DNA of 64,000 bases from Punica granatum (taxonomy: Eukaryota > Streptophyta > Magnoliopsida > Myrtales > Lythraceae). A model generated the notes under the pieces. That model worked only from the letters and a program-made list of their open reading frames with translations, had not been told where the DNA came from and ran no database searches. The translations under genes were made by a program, and so were the position numbers. Location of the stretch: the NCBI RefSeq assembly GCF_007655135.1, contig NC_045130.1:7812001-7876000 (forward strand), written 5' to 3'. This document shows positions 50,255 to 62,040 of the stretch, one piece after another. Each line of letters starts with the position of its first letter. Position 1 is the stretch's first letter.

Positions 50255-51562
50255 TTTATGTAATGCATTCTAAGATCTCAATCTCAAATAATCGAATCAC
50301 TAATGGCTAGTGTTTCAGAAAATTAGAGGCAATGACATTAAATCACAATAACAAAAGCTAAATGCTATACTAGGATATCATCAGGTGATTAATTATGTCC
50401 ACAACATGGATTGATTTTTACAATTTTCATATGATACTATGCTTATTTCACGTTCTAAAGTAGAATCGGAGTCAGGATGCAAGATTGTCTTAACATGTGT
50501 TTGAATCTGTAATAACGTATCTGAATGGCATCGAATTGGGAAACTTATGCTGTATCTATCTAGTGGCATGCCGGTGCATCGAGTCGAAAAATATAAAGGA
50601 TCTAGTTATTTGCATTGAATCGCAACATTTTCACATGCTAGTTATGGAGAGTATTTTGAAACAACTCAAACTAGAGGATGTAGTATTTCTCAAAGCCTTA
50701 CTAAGAACTTGAGAATTCAGAAGGAGATTCAATGCAGTGACGCTCGTATTTGATTTGGAGCCAAGAGCTCATATATATGTCAAATTTTCGTGAATGAAAT
50801 CTTCTGATATACTCTATTTCCCTTCTTCTATCCATGGCAGAAATACTGGGCTGCTTTTGGGGCCCAAAGGCCTATCAGCACTTCAAATCTTACTTTAACT
50901 GGAGCTTAAGGTGCATGCCACTTTGTGTCCGACTATTATCAGAAAATTCTTCATGCTCATTCCTTTTTCACAAAATGAGATTACGAACCCTTCATGAGAA
51001 TTTTAGATGGCATAACCGTCTAATCTAAAAGGTTAAATTTGTTAGATATAGTGTGGGCTGTATATTTATCACTCAAAACCTTTAACTCTACAGCTAAAGA
51101 AATATCGCACATCCCCATAGAATGGAAGCAGAAATGGTATTCGAATAAAGATCCCGAACCAACTTCTAGCATATCCCACATTCGGTTCTAGCATTGCAGA
51201 TGAATCAGGAGCAAATGTACTGTTATTCTTGTGGATTGTTATCCTAGGACAAGGATACTCCTAGTATTGATTGTTATATCTCCCCTTTAAATCATAGTAA
51301 TGAAGTAAACCTCGGTAATTAGATCGGATTTAGACGGTAGGGAGAGAACGGAGATGAAAGGTTCTTCGTTTATAAATAACTATAAGTAGGTATAAGGATC
51401 CAACATCTCAGAGGTAGACTACCCAAAATAATCAAATGAAACCTTGGTCCTAAATCAGATTATTGCATTGGCATCAGAAGCTGGTGATGGCATGCGGAGC
51501 GCTACAAGCGCCGTAAGAATTCCAGCATATATCTTAGGTTGTTACAGCAGACATCTCGAACC

Positions 51563-54500
51563 TCATTGGCACCATATCTCACGGTCTTGAGGCCACCCGA
51601 ACTCCTCCAAGAATGCCAGCACTACTCCATTCGACCACCCAAAACCAGTCTGCAGAGTCAGTAAAATCAGTTCTATGTCAAATCAAAGTTGAAACGCCAC
51701 TACCACAAATTACAATGTACCCCAAACATATCTCGTTACACAAATTTTTTTGCAGATGTTAGCACCGGCGCAGGATTTTTGCCTGTTCTGTTCAGCAGAA
51801 TTTGAAAGAAGAATTCAGTTTTTTCATTCTTCAACTAAGATTACGCCGTGGATCATTAAAGTTGCAGCCCACCAAGTTTTTCCTTTTGATTTCTTTGTAC
51901 TTAAGAAAAGGAATACGGAAAATTGGAAAAATGTTTTGCAAATCCTCCAGAGTTTTCTCTAGTTTAAGGACATTGAACGAATGTAAGCTTTCAAACTTAC
52001 CTGTGCCACAAATTTGCCACCCCCTCCATACGCTCCGCACTTCTCCACATCGTACTTTTCGTACATTACACCCATTTTCTTGTAAGCGGCATAGTTTGTT
52101 CTGATCCACCTGATCATGATTTCTTCTGCTAGTGACTTAGCATCACTTGATCCCGATGATGCAAGGCCCTCAACTATCATGTGCTGTACCGGTGCCCACC
52201 CATTGGGAAAATCCCTGTGAATACGAGCTCAACAATATCTTGAGCATCCTACTCCTCCGTAACAAAATGCATTTCCCCAAGAAGGAAACAGTTCCAAATT
52301 TGTTCTCGACACATACCATTGTTGTCCCGAATTAGTCAAAGAAGTTGCAATACCAGCATGGAGAAGCAGCCCCGAAGTTCTAAGACTGCTCACGACTTTG
52401 TCAGTCAATTTCTTATCTGCAGATGTTCAAGAAAACAGATTACATTATCCATCAAGCAGCACATTTCAATTACTCGGTACTTTGTTTCAATAGGCTAAAC
52501 TTTTGTTAAACAGTAAATGGACCATTATGAATGTGTCACCATTTAAATATTTCCCTTAATCAGGGCATTAGCTCAAAGTGACAAATGAATGGTTTACGTC
52601 ATATCCGTTGGATTTTCCAGGAAGACGCCCAATGGACATTGACAGATCACTGCTCTCACACATCACATTTTTAGAGGGACATCTCTTATTTATTTATTTA
52701 TTGTTGATAGGTTGAAACATAACGTTAAAAAATTACAACAATGAACCTGAACTGAATGGTTCAATCCACAAAGGAATGAAATTTGAAGCAAACGCAGCCT
52801 GATTTTGCTTCCCGTCTTCAAATAATTGAGCTTCCTTTAACGAATTTAAGGAAGCAAGTCAGAAACATTTGCAATCTTTGTATGAATATCACTGCTGGTG
52901 AACATGAAAATTTTGTGATCTAACCTTGCATGAACTGTGATTATCAAGCCAATAATCGAACCACTGCCCCTTCATGTCATTCCAAAAGATGGCTCTAATG
53001 GCCTTCTCTTGAGCTTTTGAAGCTTCCAAGAAATGGTTGGCTGCACTATGATTCCCAGCAACTTTTGACAAGAATGATATGTCAAGTTCCATCTTACCAA
53101 CATTTCCAACAGAGCTTTGTCAGGGGAAATCAAATGGACTTTTACTTAAATTGCTGCTAAAGGAAGTAATTGGCCGTACCCCGAGTATGTACGCATTCAA
53201 ATCAACAGGTAATATAGATGTTGTTGTCAATGTGGTAATGTCCTTCAGATTCCTGGTTAAGACACGTATACCAACATCTTAAATATTTCAAGGTTGAATT
53301 GGCCTTATATTTTGCTCATTGAATAAGAAAACTAAGCATGTCATAATTTATAATACTCCTGATATTATGCAGACGATGCAGTAAATCAAAAGATATTAAA
53401 AAGGATCGAATTACTCCTTTTGCTCCTTTCCTAGAGGGATTATTTAAGATAGGTGCACAGAGGTATTTTTCTTCCATTGTCAAAGCATGCTATAGTATAG
53501 TAAGCACAGAAACAGAGCAATGGCTAGCAACGAAAGGTTGTAAATGATTAAAGATCTAATACTGGGAAAAAAATGGCTTTCAAATTGTTCAAAAACTACC
53601 CTAATGCAAAATATAAGTGATAATTTATGGTTTTGTACACATATCATGACAAAAGAAGAACAATTAACATGTATTACCTCATCCATCTGGTGCTAAAATC
53701 CCAACCTGATTCAGCTGCTGTAGCCACTTCCCTGTAAAATTGCCGCTTTTCAGCACCGCTCGATATATTTGAAGCAAACTCCTTATCCTGCGAGACGAAG
53801 AAGTTAATATTCACCTCTAGCTCTAACATCTCAAACAGTAACGATCACATTATTTATTGTGTGATATGACTAAGGGGAGCACGACTTGCAATGCTCAAAG
53901 CTTCAGGCCTGGGCTTATCCCACATTGCATAATACCGACTTAGACAGTGACTCTCAGCTTGAGCATCCTGCACAACAATCTGATGAACGCCTGCAGAGTA
54001 TAGAGTGAAATGATTAATAGATGAAAGAATTAACAAAAGAAGTCCGATTTGAATGCTTTATCACCAGAAGTCCAGAATCCATGTTCTTTGAGGAGAACGG
54101 GGAGAGCTTTCTTGACCAAATTTATATCATGCGTCCTGCTGTATATGGCCCGAACCATTGCACTTAAAAGGGGAGGTTGACTGCAAAAGTGTTGCCATAG
54201 CTTTTTAAGTTCGAGATTGTAAATAAAGCATAAGAAATGATGCGTTCATTTAAACAAGTTTAAACATTCTACTACATTTGTCTCATCAAATTTTCAAAAA
54301 CATAAAAACTGAACTCTAGAAATGACTCTTATCGTCCAAATTTAGGATCTCAAATCGTGACTTAGTGGAAAGAACCCACGACAATCAAAAGTTTCTAGTA
54401 AGAGATATTGGATATTTTGTGTAATCTTGTTGGTCTGCTCCATCAAACTAATTTCATGTAATAATATTTCTCTAGATGTCATGGGAAATAACTCAGTAGG

Positions 54501-55358
54501 TGAATCGAAAGAAGCACTTGCCTTCGGTTAGTATAGTAGACCCTCGCCCCATTTAGGACATGACCATAAGTGTCGAGAAGGTATATGAGGTTTGTCACTA
54601 TCCCTTTAGCAGTTTCATACATTTTACTCGCCAGCAATCCCCTGCATACGAATACTGAATTTCATGAAACATAAATTGCACCAGAAGAACAGATATTCTA
54701 CGACTGAACAGATCACGACAGAGATTCCCGCACAAGCAGATGCACCGAGTTTATGTAAGTAGATGGCTGTCACTCAGCATTAGAGAAAATAGAAAAGAAA
54801 GAACCAAATTACAAACTCGACAAAACATGTAAATTGCTGATAACGTAACAGAATCAGAACAGACCTGATCACCCAATACGAGTCCCAGTAGTACACCTCC
54901 CTGAAACGCGAACCGGGTATAACGAACTGCTCTGGCAGGGGAAGCAGCGTATGGAGCTCGGGTTGGTCCCTCACAGAACTGGTCACTCCCCTGCTCAGGT
55001 TCTTCCACAGCGCATGAATCTCCAGAGCCCAGGACCTCACCCCCGGGTGCTTCACCTCGGCGGGGACATAATCAGGCAGGTCCGCGACCACCAGATCCTC
55101 ACCCGGACTCCTGAAGTACTCGGCTATGAACCCCTCCAAGTCTGCAAGGGGGACGGTGCCGTTGCGGGACCTGGGGAGGGAGTTGAAGGCCTTCTCGACA
55201 ACAGGCAAGCTGAACCTGAGGGACAGGTCGATGTAGAACTTGGAGTCAAAGTTCTTGGGACCGAAGGTGGCGAAGGCAGCGTCCTGGAGGAGCTCGAGGA
55301 AGGTGATCAGGGGAGTGGTCTCATTGACCGGGCACGCAGAAGGTGCTGCAGTGGTCAT
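51563..55358 (-). CDS. Trehalase (GH37), tandem copy A, 11 exons, altered
   Basis: Exons (minus strand) are 55358-54865, 54641-54522, 54180-54065, 53990-53890, 53787-53678, 53252-53180, 53092-52925, 52834-52747, 52416-52317, 52214-52001 and 51649-51563. The frame is open throughout, giving about 556 residues from MTTAAPS. Trehalase hydrolyses trehalose to two glucoses. GH37 signature 1 is [15 protein letters not shown] and signature 2 is WDFPNGWAP. The catalytic acid region [10 protein letters not shown] and the EKYDV base motif are kept. Oddities compared with copy B: the signal-peptide ATG is CTG and a 32 bp duplication shifts that frame; seven residues are missing near DYVP; GGGGEY has become GGGGKF; and the donors of introns 2 and 4 are GCAAGT. 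It may be a cytosolic, weakened or dying copy. The start at 55358 is the first usable in-frame Met. Confidence 0.88.
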
Positions 55359-56116
55359 CGCTGCTGCTAGTAGTAAGAGAAAATGGGGGGAGAGCGAGGT
55401 GTAGTGAGAGAATGTGGGGGGAGAGCGAGGTGAAGTCTCGTATGAGGCTTCGACAGTGTTGGGCTAGACAAGAGCTTTATGCTCCGGAGGATGCAGATGG
55501 CCTTAAGGAGGAGGAGAAGAACAGGGAGAGGAAGGAGACATGGCGGCAGTTCTTCGTAGAAATTGATGTTGATTGGCCATCAATTTGGAAAATGACAAAA
55601 TGTGTGTCGGACCACGTGCAGAAGAAGAAGACGACAAGAGGAGGGAAATGGACAAAAAAAAAACAAAAAACAAAAAACAAAAAAGATACCAACTTTTTGA
55701 AGTCTGTCTGACTCAGTTGTCGGAAAGTTCAGTAGTTCCTGTCTCCATCATCTGGCAATTTTCCGATGTATTGTCCTCTCGAGTCCGACTGGAAATGGGT
55801 ACAGTTTTGCCTTCAAAAATTACTGCCGACGACAGTTCTATTTTTTCTCATTGCCAACAATTAGAAATTGTTATGGACAACGATCAGATCATGTGAGAGG
55901 AAGGCAACTGCTTTGATCATATTATGGAGAAGAAACCGAGAAAGATAGAAGAAGAGATATTATTACATCCAAATGGCTAAGTTGGAGAATGTGCCATGAC
56001 AAGCAAATGGGAAATCTCAAAGAAGACAGACAGGCGAAGCGGAGTGATAACGCTCAAAGGGATGCAAGAATTTTGGCATCTATTTTAGTTTGGTACAGAG
56101 CACATCTGGAATCTCA
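55359..56116. other. Spacer between the trehalase copies (promoter of copy A)
   Basis: From 55359 to about 55900 this is diverged from the region upstream of copy B (60536 to about 61130): shared GAGGAAGGAGACATGGCG, CAATTTGGAAAATG and GACGATCAGAT-like strings. The duplication unit therefore includes the promoter. The part from 55900 to 56116 is the 3' flank of copy B. No other gene is supported. Confidence 0.65.
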
Positions 56117-57044
56117 TCAGCACCCTATCTCCTGGTCTTGAGGCCACCCGAACTCCTCCAAGAATGCCAGCACTACTCCATTCGACCACCCAAAACCGGT
56201 CTGCAGAGTACGTAGAATCAGCTCTATGTCAAATCAAAGTTAGAACACCACTACCACAAATTCTAGTGCAGCCTAAACTTATAGATATATATATATAAGT
56301 AAAATATTAGCACCAGCATAGGATTTTTGCCTGTTCTGTTGAGCAGAATTCGAAAGAAGAATTCAATTTTCCATTCTTCACCTAAGATTAACCCTTGGAT
56401 CATTAAAGTTGCAACCCGACAAGATTTCCCTTTTGATTTCTTTGTACATAAGAAACTAATACAGAAAACTGGAAAATGTTTTCCAAATGCTCCAGAATCT
56501 TTCCTAGTTTAAGGGCATTGAATGAATGTGAGCTTTCAGCGTACCTGTGGCACATATTCTCCACCCCCTCCATAATCTCCGCACTTCTCCACATTGTACT
56601 TTTCATGCATTACACCCATTTTCTTGTAAGTGGCAAAGTTTGTTCTGATCCACCTGGTAGCAATTTCTTCTGCTAATAGCTTAGCATCACTTGATCCCGA
56701 TAATGCGAGGCCCTCAACTATCATGTGTTGTATCGGGGCCCACCCATTGGGAAAATCCCTGTGAATATGAGTTTAACGATATCTTGAGTATCCTACTCCT
56801 CCATAACAAAATGCATTTCCCCAAGAAGGAAACAGTTCTGAATTTGTCCTGCGCACATACCATTGTTGTCCTGAATTTGTCAAAGATGTTGCAATACCAG
56901 CATGGCAAAGCAGGCCTGAACTTTTAAGACTTCTCAGGACTTTGTCCATCAATTTCTCATCTGTAGATATGTCCAGAAACAGCATCATCCATCGAGTAGC
57001 ACGTTTCAATTAATTGGCAATTTTTTTCATTAATACATATACAT

Positions 57045-57076
<32 letters not shown>

Positions 57077-60000
57077 TGGATAAGTAAAGAATGGGGTGAG
57101 AGAGGCTCAAACTCTCGACCTCAGGACAACTGAGAAGCTATGAAATAAAAGCGAAGGTTCCATCAAGATTTGAACTCGCGTTACTGGATTCAGAGTCCAA
57201 TGTCCTAACCACTAGTCTTTTGTGAAACATAGGCCATCATGTCCCTTTCTCCAATTATATGTTGCCCTTAATCAGGGTATTCTGATTTTAAGCCAAAATT
57301 AGCATATAGAGATACGCGAGAGTGGTTTACATCTTATATGCTAGATTTTCTGGATAGATCCCGCATGAACATGGACAGATGAGATCACAATTTTAGAGGG
57401 AAATCTTTAATTTATGTATTTTTGATAAGCTAAAGAATCATGTTCATGAATTACAATGAAGAACCTGAATTGAATGGTTTGATCCATAGAGGGATGAAAT
57501 TTGAAGCAAAGACAGCCTGATTCTGCTTTCCATCTTCATAAAGTCGACCTTCCTGTAACGAATTCATAGAAGCAAGTCAGAAACATCTGCGATCTTTGTA
57601 TGTATATTGCTGCCGGGGAACATGAAAATTTTGTGATCTAACCTTGCAGGAACTGTGATCATTAATCCAATAATCAAACCACTGTCCCTTCGTTTCATTC
57701 CAAAAAATAGCTCTGATGGCCTTCTCGCGGGCTTTCGAAACTTCCAAGAAATGCTTGGTTACGCTATGATTCCCAGCAACTTTTGCCAAGAATGATATGT
57801 CAAGTTCCATCTTACCAACATTTTCAACAGATCTTGTCATTGGAAATCAAATGGACTATTACTTCAGTTGCTGCTAAAGAAGGTAATTTCCCGTACCCCA
57901 AGTATGTATGCATTCAAATCAACAGGTAATATTGACGTCGTTTTCAATGTTGTAATGTCCTTCGGATTCCTGGTTAAGACACAAATACCAACATCTTATA
58001 TTCTAACTAGAACATATATTTATATATTTCAAGGTTGGATTGGCCTTATATTTTGTTCATCGAACAACAAGATTGAGCACATTATTAGTTTATACTCCTG
58101 CATATTCTATAAATCACAAAATTCATATTCAACATAGTTAATGAAAAGAAATTTCAATAAGAATAGAATTACCGCTTTTGCTCCTTCCTCAGAGGGATAC
58201 CTTTTTTTTTCTCTAGAAAGGTGCGCAGATGTATTTTGTTTCCACTGTCAAGGCATGCTATAGTATACTAAGCATAAGAGAGCAATGGCTTGCGTGAACC
58301 ACAACATAAGGTGGTGAATAAATCAAAGATCTTATACTGCAAATAAAATCCGCACTTTTAAGTGGTTCAAAAACTGCGCAAATTACAAGTAAAAAAAAAT
58401 GTATGGTTTTGTATGCATATCATGACAAAATAAGAACAATTAATATATATTACCTCATCCACCTGGTGCTAAAATCCCAACCCGATTCAGCTGTCGAAGC
58501 CACTTCCCTGTAAAACTGCCGCTTTTCAGCACCATTTGATATGTTTGAAGCAGATTCCTTATCCTGTGAGGTGAAGAAGCTAATATTTACTCTAGCTCTA
58601 ACATCTCAATGGTAACAATCACACAATTAATTGTGTGAAAACTAAGAGGAGCAGGACCCACAATGGTCGAAGATTCAGGCCGGGGCTTATCCCACATTGC
58701 ATAATACCGACTTAGACAGTGACTCTCAGCATGAGCATCCCGCACGACGATCTGATGAACGCCTGCAGAGATTAGAGAGAATTTATTAATAGAAGCAATA
58801 ATCACCAAAAGATGTCTGATTGAAACTTTATTTACCAGAAGTCCAGAATCCATGTTCTTTGAGAAGAACGGGAATTGCTTTCTTGACCAAATTTATATCA
58901 TGTGTCCTGCTGTATATGGCCCGAACCATGGCGCTTAAAAGGGGAGGTTCACTGCAAAAGTGTTCCAATAGCATTTAAGTTTGAGATTTGTAAATAATGA
59001 ATTATAAGTTATGCATTCAGTTAACAAGCTTAAACTTGTTATGACATTCGAAGTGGTCTCATCAAATTCTCAAAAACATAAGTAAATAAATAAATAAAAC
59101 TCTATAGACAAACACTCATGTAAAAATTATTAGGATATCAAACCATTTGACCTAGTGGAAAAAGGAAAAAGAAAAATGTTAGTCAAAAGTTTTAAGTGAG
59201 AGATATCGGATATTTTGTGCAATCTCATTAGTCTGCTCTATCAAACTAACTTCATGTAATAAAATCTCTGTAGATGTCATGAGAATACCATAAGATAAGT
59301 AAGTGGAGAGCAGAAAGCAAAGGATTCTTTGTATTCTTAGTCTTCCACACAAGAAGGGAATTGATAGGGTAAATTTCTTTTTTTTCAATTTTTTATTTTC
59401 GTTTTCCGAGTCCATAAGAAGCGATCCCCTTTCTTTCACTGGGTCCGGGTAGAGACCGAGGGTCTTGAGTGATCGATCCGGCAAAACAATTCAAAAGATA
59501 AAGAAGTATCATTAATTTCTTCACGCTCATCCCAAGTTCAAAGTACCATTTGTATAAATAAGAATCCTATGGTTCGGGGGATTTAGCAGGTCTATTCATA
59601 GAGACCAAAGATTATTCTCCGATGCATTGACATTCCCTAGCTCAATCGGTGAAATGGGAGGAGCACTTACCTTCGGTTAGTGTAGTAGACCCTTGCACCA
59701 TTAAGGACATGGCCATATGTGTCAAGAAGGTATATGAGGTTTGTCACTATCCCTTTAGCAGTTTCATACATTTTACTCGCCAGCAGTCCCCTGCATAAGA
59801 CAGAACAACAAACATTTATGTTCCATGACTTAACAGACTACGACAGAGAAATAACCTCACAAACTGACGCACCTAGTTAATGTATAGATGACTGTCCCAA
59901 AGCATTAGAGAATGAGAACATGTCAATTGCTGATAATGTAACAGAATCAGAACAAACCTGATCACCCAATACGAGTCCCAGTAGTACACTTCCCTGAATC

Positions 60001-60535
60001 GCGAACCGGGTATAACGAACTGCTCTGGCAGGGGAAGCAGCGTATGGAGCTCGGGCTGGTCCCTGACAGAACTAGACACTCCCCTGCTCAGGTTCTTCCA
60101 CAGCGCATGAATCTCCAGGGCCCACGCCCTCACCCCCGGGTGCTTCACCTTGGGCAGGAACCCCTCCGGCTCGGGAACATAATCAGGCGGGTGTACGACC
60201 ACCAGATCCTCACCAGGACTCCTGAAGTACTTGGCTATGAACCCCTCCAAGTCCGCAGGGGGGACGGTGCCATTACGGGACTTGGGGAGGGAGTTGAAGG
60301 CCTTCTCGACTACAGGCAAGCTGAACCTGAGGGACAGGTCGATGTAGAACTTGGGGTCGAAGTCCTTGGAACCGAAGGTGGCGAGAGCGGCGTCCTGCAG
60401 GAGCTCGAGGAAGGTGATCAGGGGAGCGGTCTCATCGACCGGCCACGGGGAAGGCGCAGAGGTGGTCATCGCCGCTGCTAGCAGTAAGAGTATGTGGAGG
60501 AGGGTAAGGTGAAGGCTATTATGAGGCTTCGACAT
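56117..60535 (-). CDS. Trehalase (GH37), tandem copy B, 11 exons
   Basis: Exons (minus strand) are 60535-59958, 59790-59671, 58951-58836, 58762-58662, 58563-58454, 57969-57897, 57810-57643, 57552-57465, 56960-56861, 56758-56545 and 56200-56117. This gives about 583 residues, the normal plant trehalase length. The start [10 protein letters not shown] leads into a hydrophobic core ([13 protein letters not shown]), a signal peptide or anchor, fitting the apoplastic or plasma-membrane location known for plant trehalase. Motifs present are [25 protein letters not shown] (catalytic acid), [14 protein letters not shown] (base region) and GGGGEY. Exon sizes and phases equal those of copy A except in exons 1 and 11. 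All donors are GT. The reading frame is also open upstream to 60691, but 60533-60535 fits the signal peptide. The enzyme degrades trehalose and so limits trehalose signalling. Confidence 0.94.
57034..57230 (-). mobile_element. tRNA-Gln-like retroposon in an intron of copy B
   Basis: The minus strand at about 57155-57222 resembles tRNA-Gln: TAGTGGTTAGGACATTGGA, anticodon-loop ACTCTGAATC (CTG), then GAGTTCAAATCT and GGAACC. The 5' acceptor strand and part of the T stem no longer pair, so it is not a working tRNA gene. It continues into a body with a second B-box-like GGTCGAGAGTTTGAGCC and a TA/TG tail (57034-57076). The matching intron of copy A lacks all of it, so it was inserted after the duplication (or lost from A). 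Confidence 0.6.
59284..59635. other. About 350 bp insertion in intron 2 of copy B, organelle-like
   Basis: Copy A and copy B introns align up to ATGTCATG (59275-59282) and again from CTCAATCGGTGAA (59641). The stretch between has no counterpart in A. Its base usage and phrases (for example GGGTCCGGGTAGAGACCGAG) look like plastid or mitochondrial DNA to me, so a nuclear organelle-DNA insertion is plausible. I could not assign it to a specific organelle gene. Confidence 0.45.
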
Positions 60536-61900
60536 TGGTGGGAAAGAACTCTGTGCTAGGACGATGTTGATGGCCTGAAGGAGAAGAACAAGAGGGCGAG
60601 GAAGGAGACATGGCGTAACTTCTATGAAGAAGTGACATTGATCGGCCGGCAATTTGGAAAATGGGTATTGGACGGGCAGAAGAGACGACAATCGGAGGGA
60701 AATTCTTTATCTTTGTTTGATCTTCAGTTCAGAAGAAAGCTCGGTTTCATCGCAATGGACAAACGGAAACCAAAAAGATACCAATTTCACCGAAGAAATG
60801 GCCATCAGCAAGCAAAGGGCATCTCACGAATGAAAGGCGACAACCGAGAAACTCCAATCTCTAGCAGGAGAGATGCTTAAAACCTCTGTCTGTTCGAGAT
60901 TCGTTTTGAACAGTTAGTCTGCGTCAGATGTAGGGAAATTCAACAGCTCCTGTCTCCGACATTTGTCAAAATTGCCGGGAACATTGTCCTTTTCCTTCGG
61001 CAGAAGGAGAGCTTCCTCCCGACCGGGAATGGCTACCGCATTCCTTTGCCAAGTTATTGTCGATAACAGTTTTTTTTTTTTTTTAATAATTGTCAATAAC
61101 AAGAAATTGTTTTGAACGACGATCAGATGATAACAGAAAATGGGGAGTCTCAAGAAGACGGACAAATCTTGAATTTGATCGGGTCTCAGCAGCAACATTA
61201 TCCATGAAAGCTAAAGGGGGGTCAGTCCGAGCTGAGCTCCTCAGATGTCTCTTCAGTTCCACACAGCTAATTCGACCGCCGACTGCGGCGGCCGGAGCTT
61301 CAGGAATTGGAACGACATCGAATGAAACATTCATCACCGGAGCTGTCGGCAGATTCGTCAAAACCAGATCCGAAAAAAATTGGGATCAGAGGAAGAGCTT
61401 GCTAGCTTGTGATTATTCAATCTCACTTCACTTCTCGCGTTTCAAATTCCAATCGAGCAATGAGCCAGAGAGAAAACGTGGGAGACCAGTCAACACCCTA
61501 GGAAGAAACCCTAGACACTATGTTAGGAATTTAGGGGGAGGAAGGTCCCGATTTGCAGAGCTCATGATGGGCCTTCAAGTGATTAATAAGAGAACGGCCC
61601 AGAAAGTAACTACGGGTTGGGTGGGACCATTCAGGCTTGGCTTGGGATGCTGTCCTGATGTAATAAAACAGAAAAAAAAAATTGTTGAATTATTATCAGA
61701 AAGAGGCATAATTGTCAATTTCAAGAATAAGATTGAATGAGAGACGCGATACGAACTTGGATTAGTCAGATCCCATTAGTATTATCAGGTGGTGCAATAT
61801 TTTAAAAAAAAATTGAAAGAAACAATTTAAAATTAATACTTGAAATAGAGAATAAACAGAAAAGAAAAAAGAACTTTATGAGCAGTTGCAATATGCTATT
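60536..61900. other. Promoter region of trehalase copy B and unresolved upstream sequence
   Basis: Up to about 61130 this matches the copy A promoter. Beyond it lie overlapping open frames on both strands (plus 61090-61740, minus 61361-61083), neither recognisable. An AAACCCTAG string at 61505 is telobox-like and could mark another promoter. I cannot decide whether a small gene exists here. Confidence 0.4.
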
Positions 61901-61914
61901 ACGAGATACTGTTT

Positions 61915-62040
61915 TAGATTAATAACTATTAGAAAAAAGATTTTTTTTAAAAAATAATAATTGTGTTGTTGAATCGAGAAAATAATAAAATAAAGTGGAG
62001 TAAAGTGTTATAAAATTTTATTTTTAAACCAAATAAAGCA
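61915..62040 (-). repeat. Dispersed MITE-like repeat, family 1, short copy
   Basis: AATAATTGTGTTGTTGAAT followed by AAAGTGGAGTAAAGTG matches the phrases of copy 2 at 13153-13446 on the same relative strand. It is truncated. Confidence 0.45.

Larger units (their letters stand above)
42204..51562. other. Long intergenic spacer
   Basis: No gene is supported in this 9 kb. Contents noted separately are a SINE (45208-45392) and a LINE tail (50161-50254). TA or TG microsatellites occur near 43880-43907 and 46804-46830. A weak family 1 repeat fragment (GTAATGATTGTGATGTTGAA) lies near 47564. The sequence is AT-rich and the open frames are short. Confidence 0.6.

Noticed and set aside
50497..51028. 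Two short plus-strand frames with Met starts
   Set aside because: No family resemblance, AT-rich codon use, and no surrounding gene structure.
54951..55370. Plus-strand frames opposite the first exons of both trehalase copies (also 60044-60481)
   Set aside because: They are antisense shadows of GC-rich coding sequence and mirror each other only because the exons are homologous.
57155..57222. Functional tRNA-Gln gene on the minus strand
   Set aside because: The anticodon loop is good, but the 5' acceptor strand does not pair with GGAACC and the T stem is broken. Kept only as a tRNA-derived retroposon.
61083..61740. Overlapping open frames on both strands (216 codons plus, 92 codons minus) upstream of trehalase copy B
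   Set aside because: Neither has recognisable motifs, they conflict with each other, and part of the span aligns to the copy A promoter. A small gene cannot be ruled out but is not supported.
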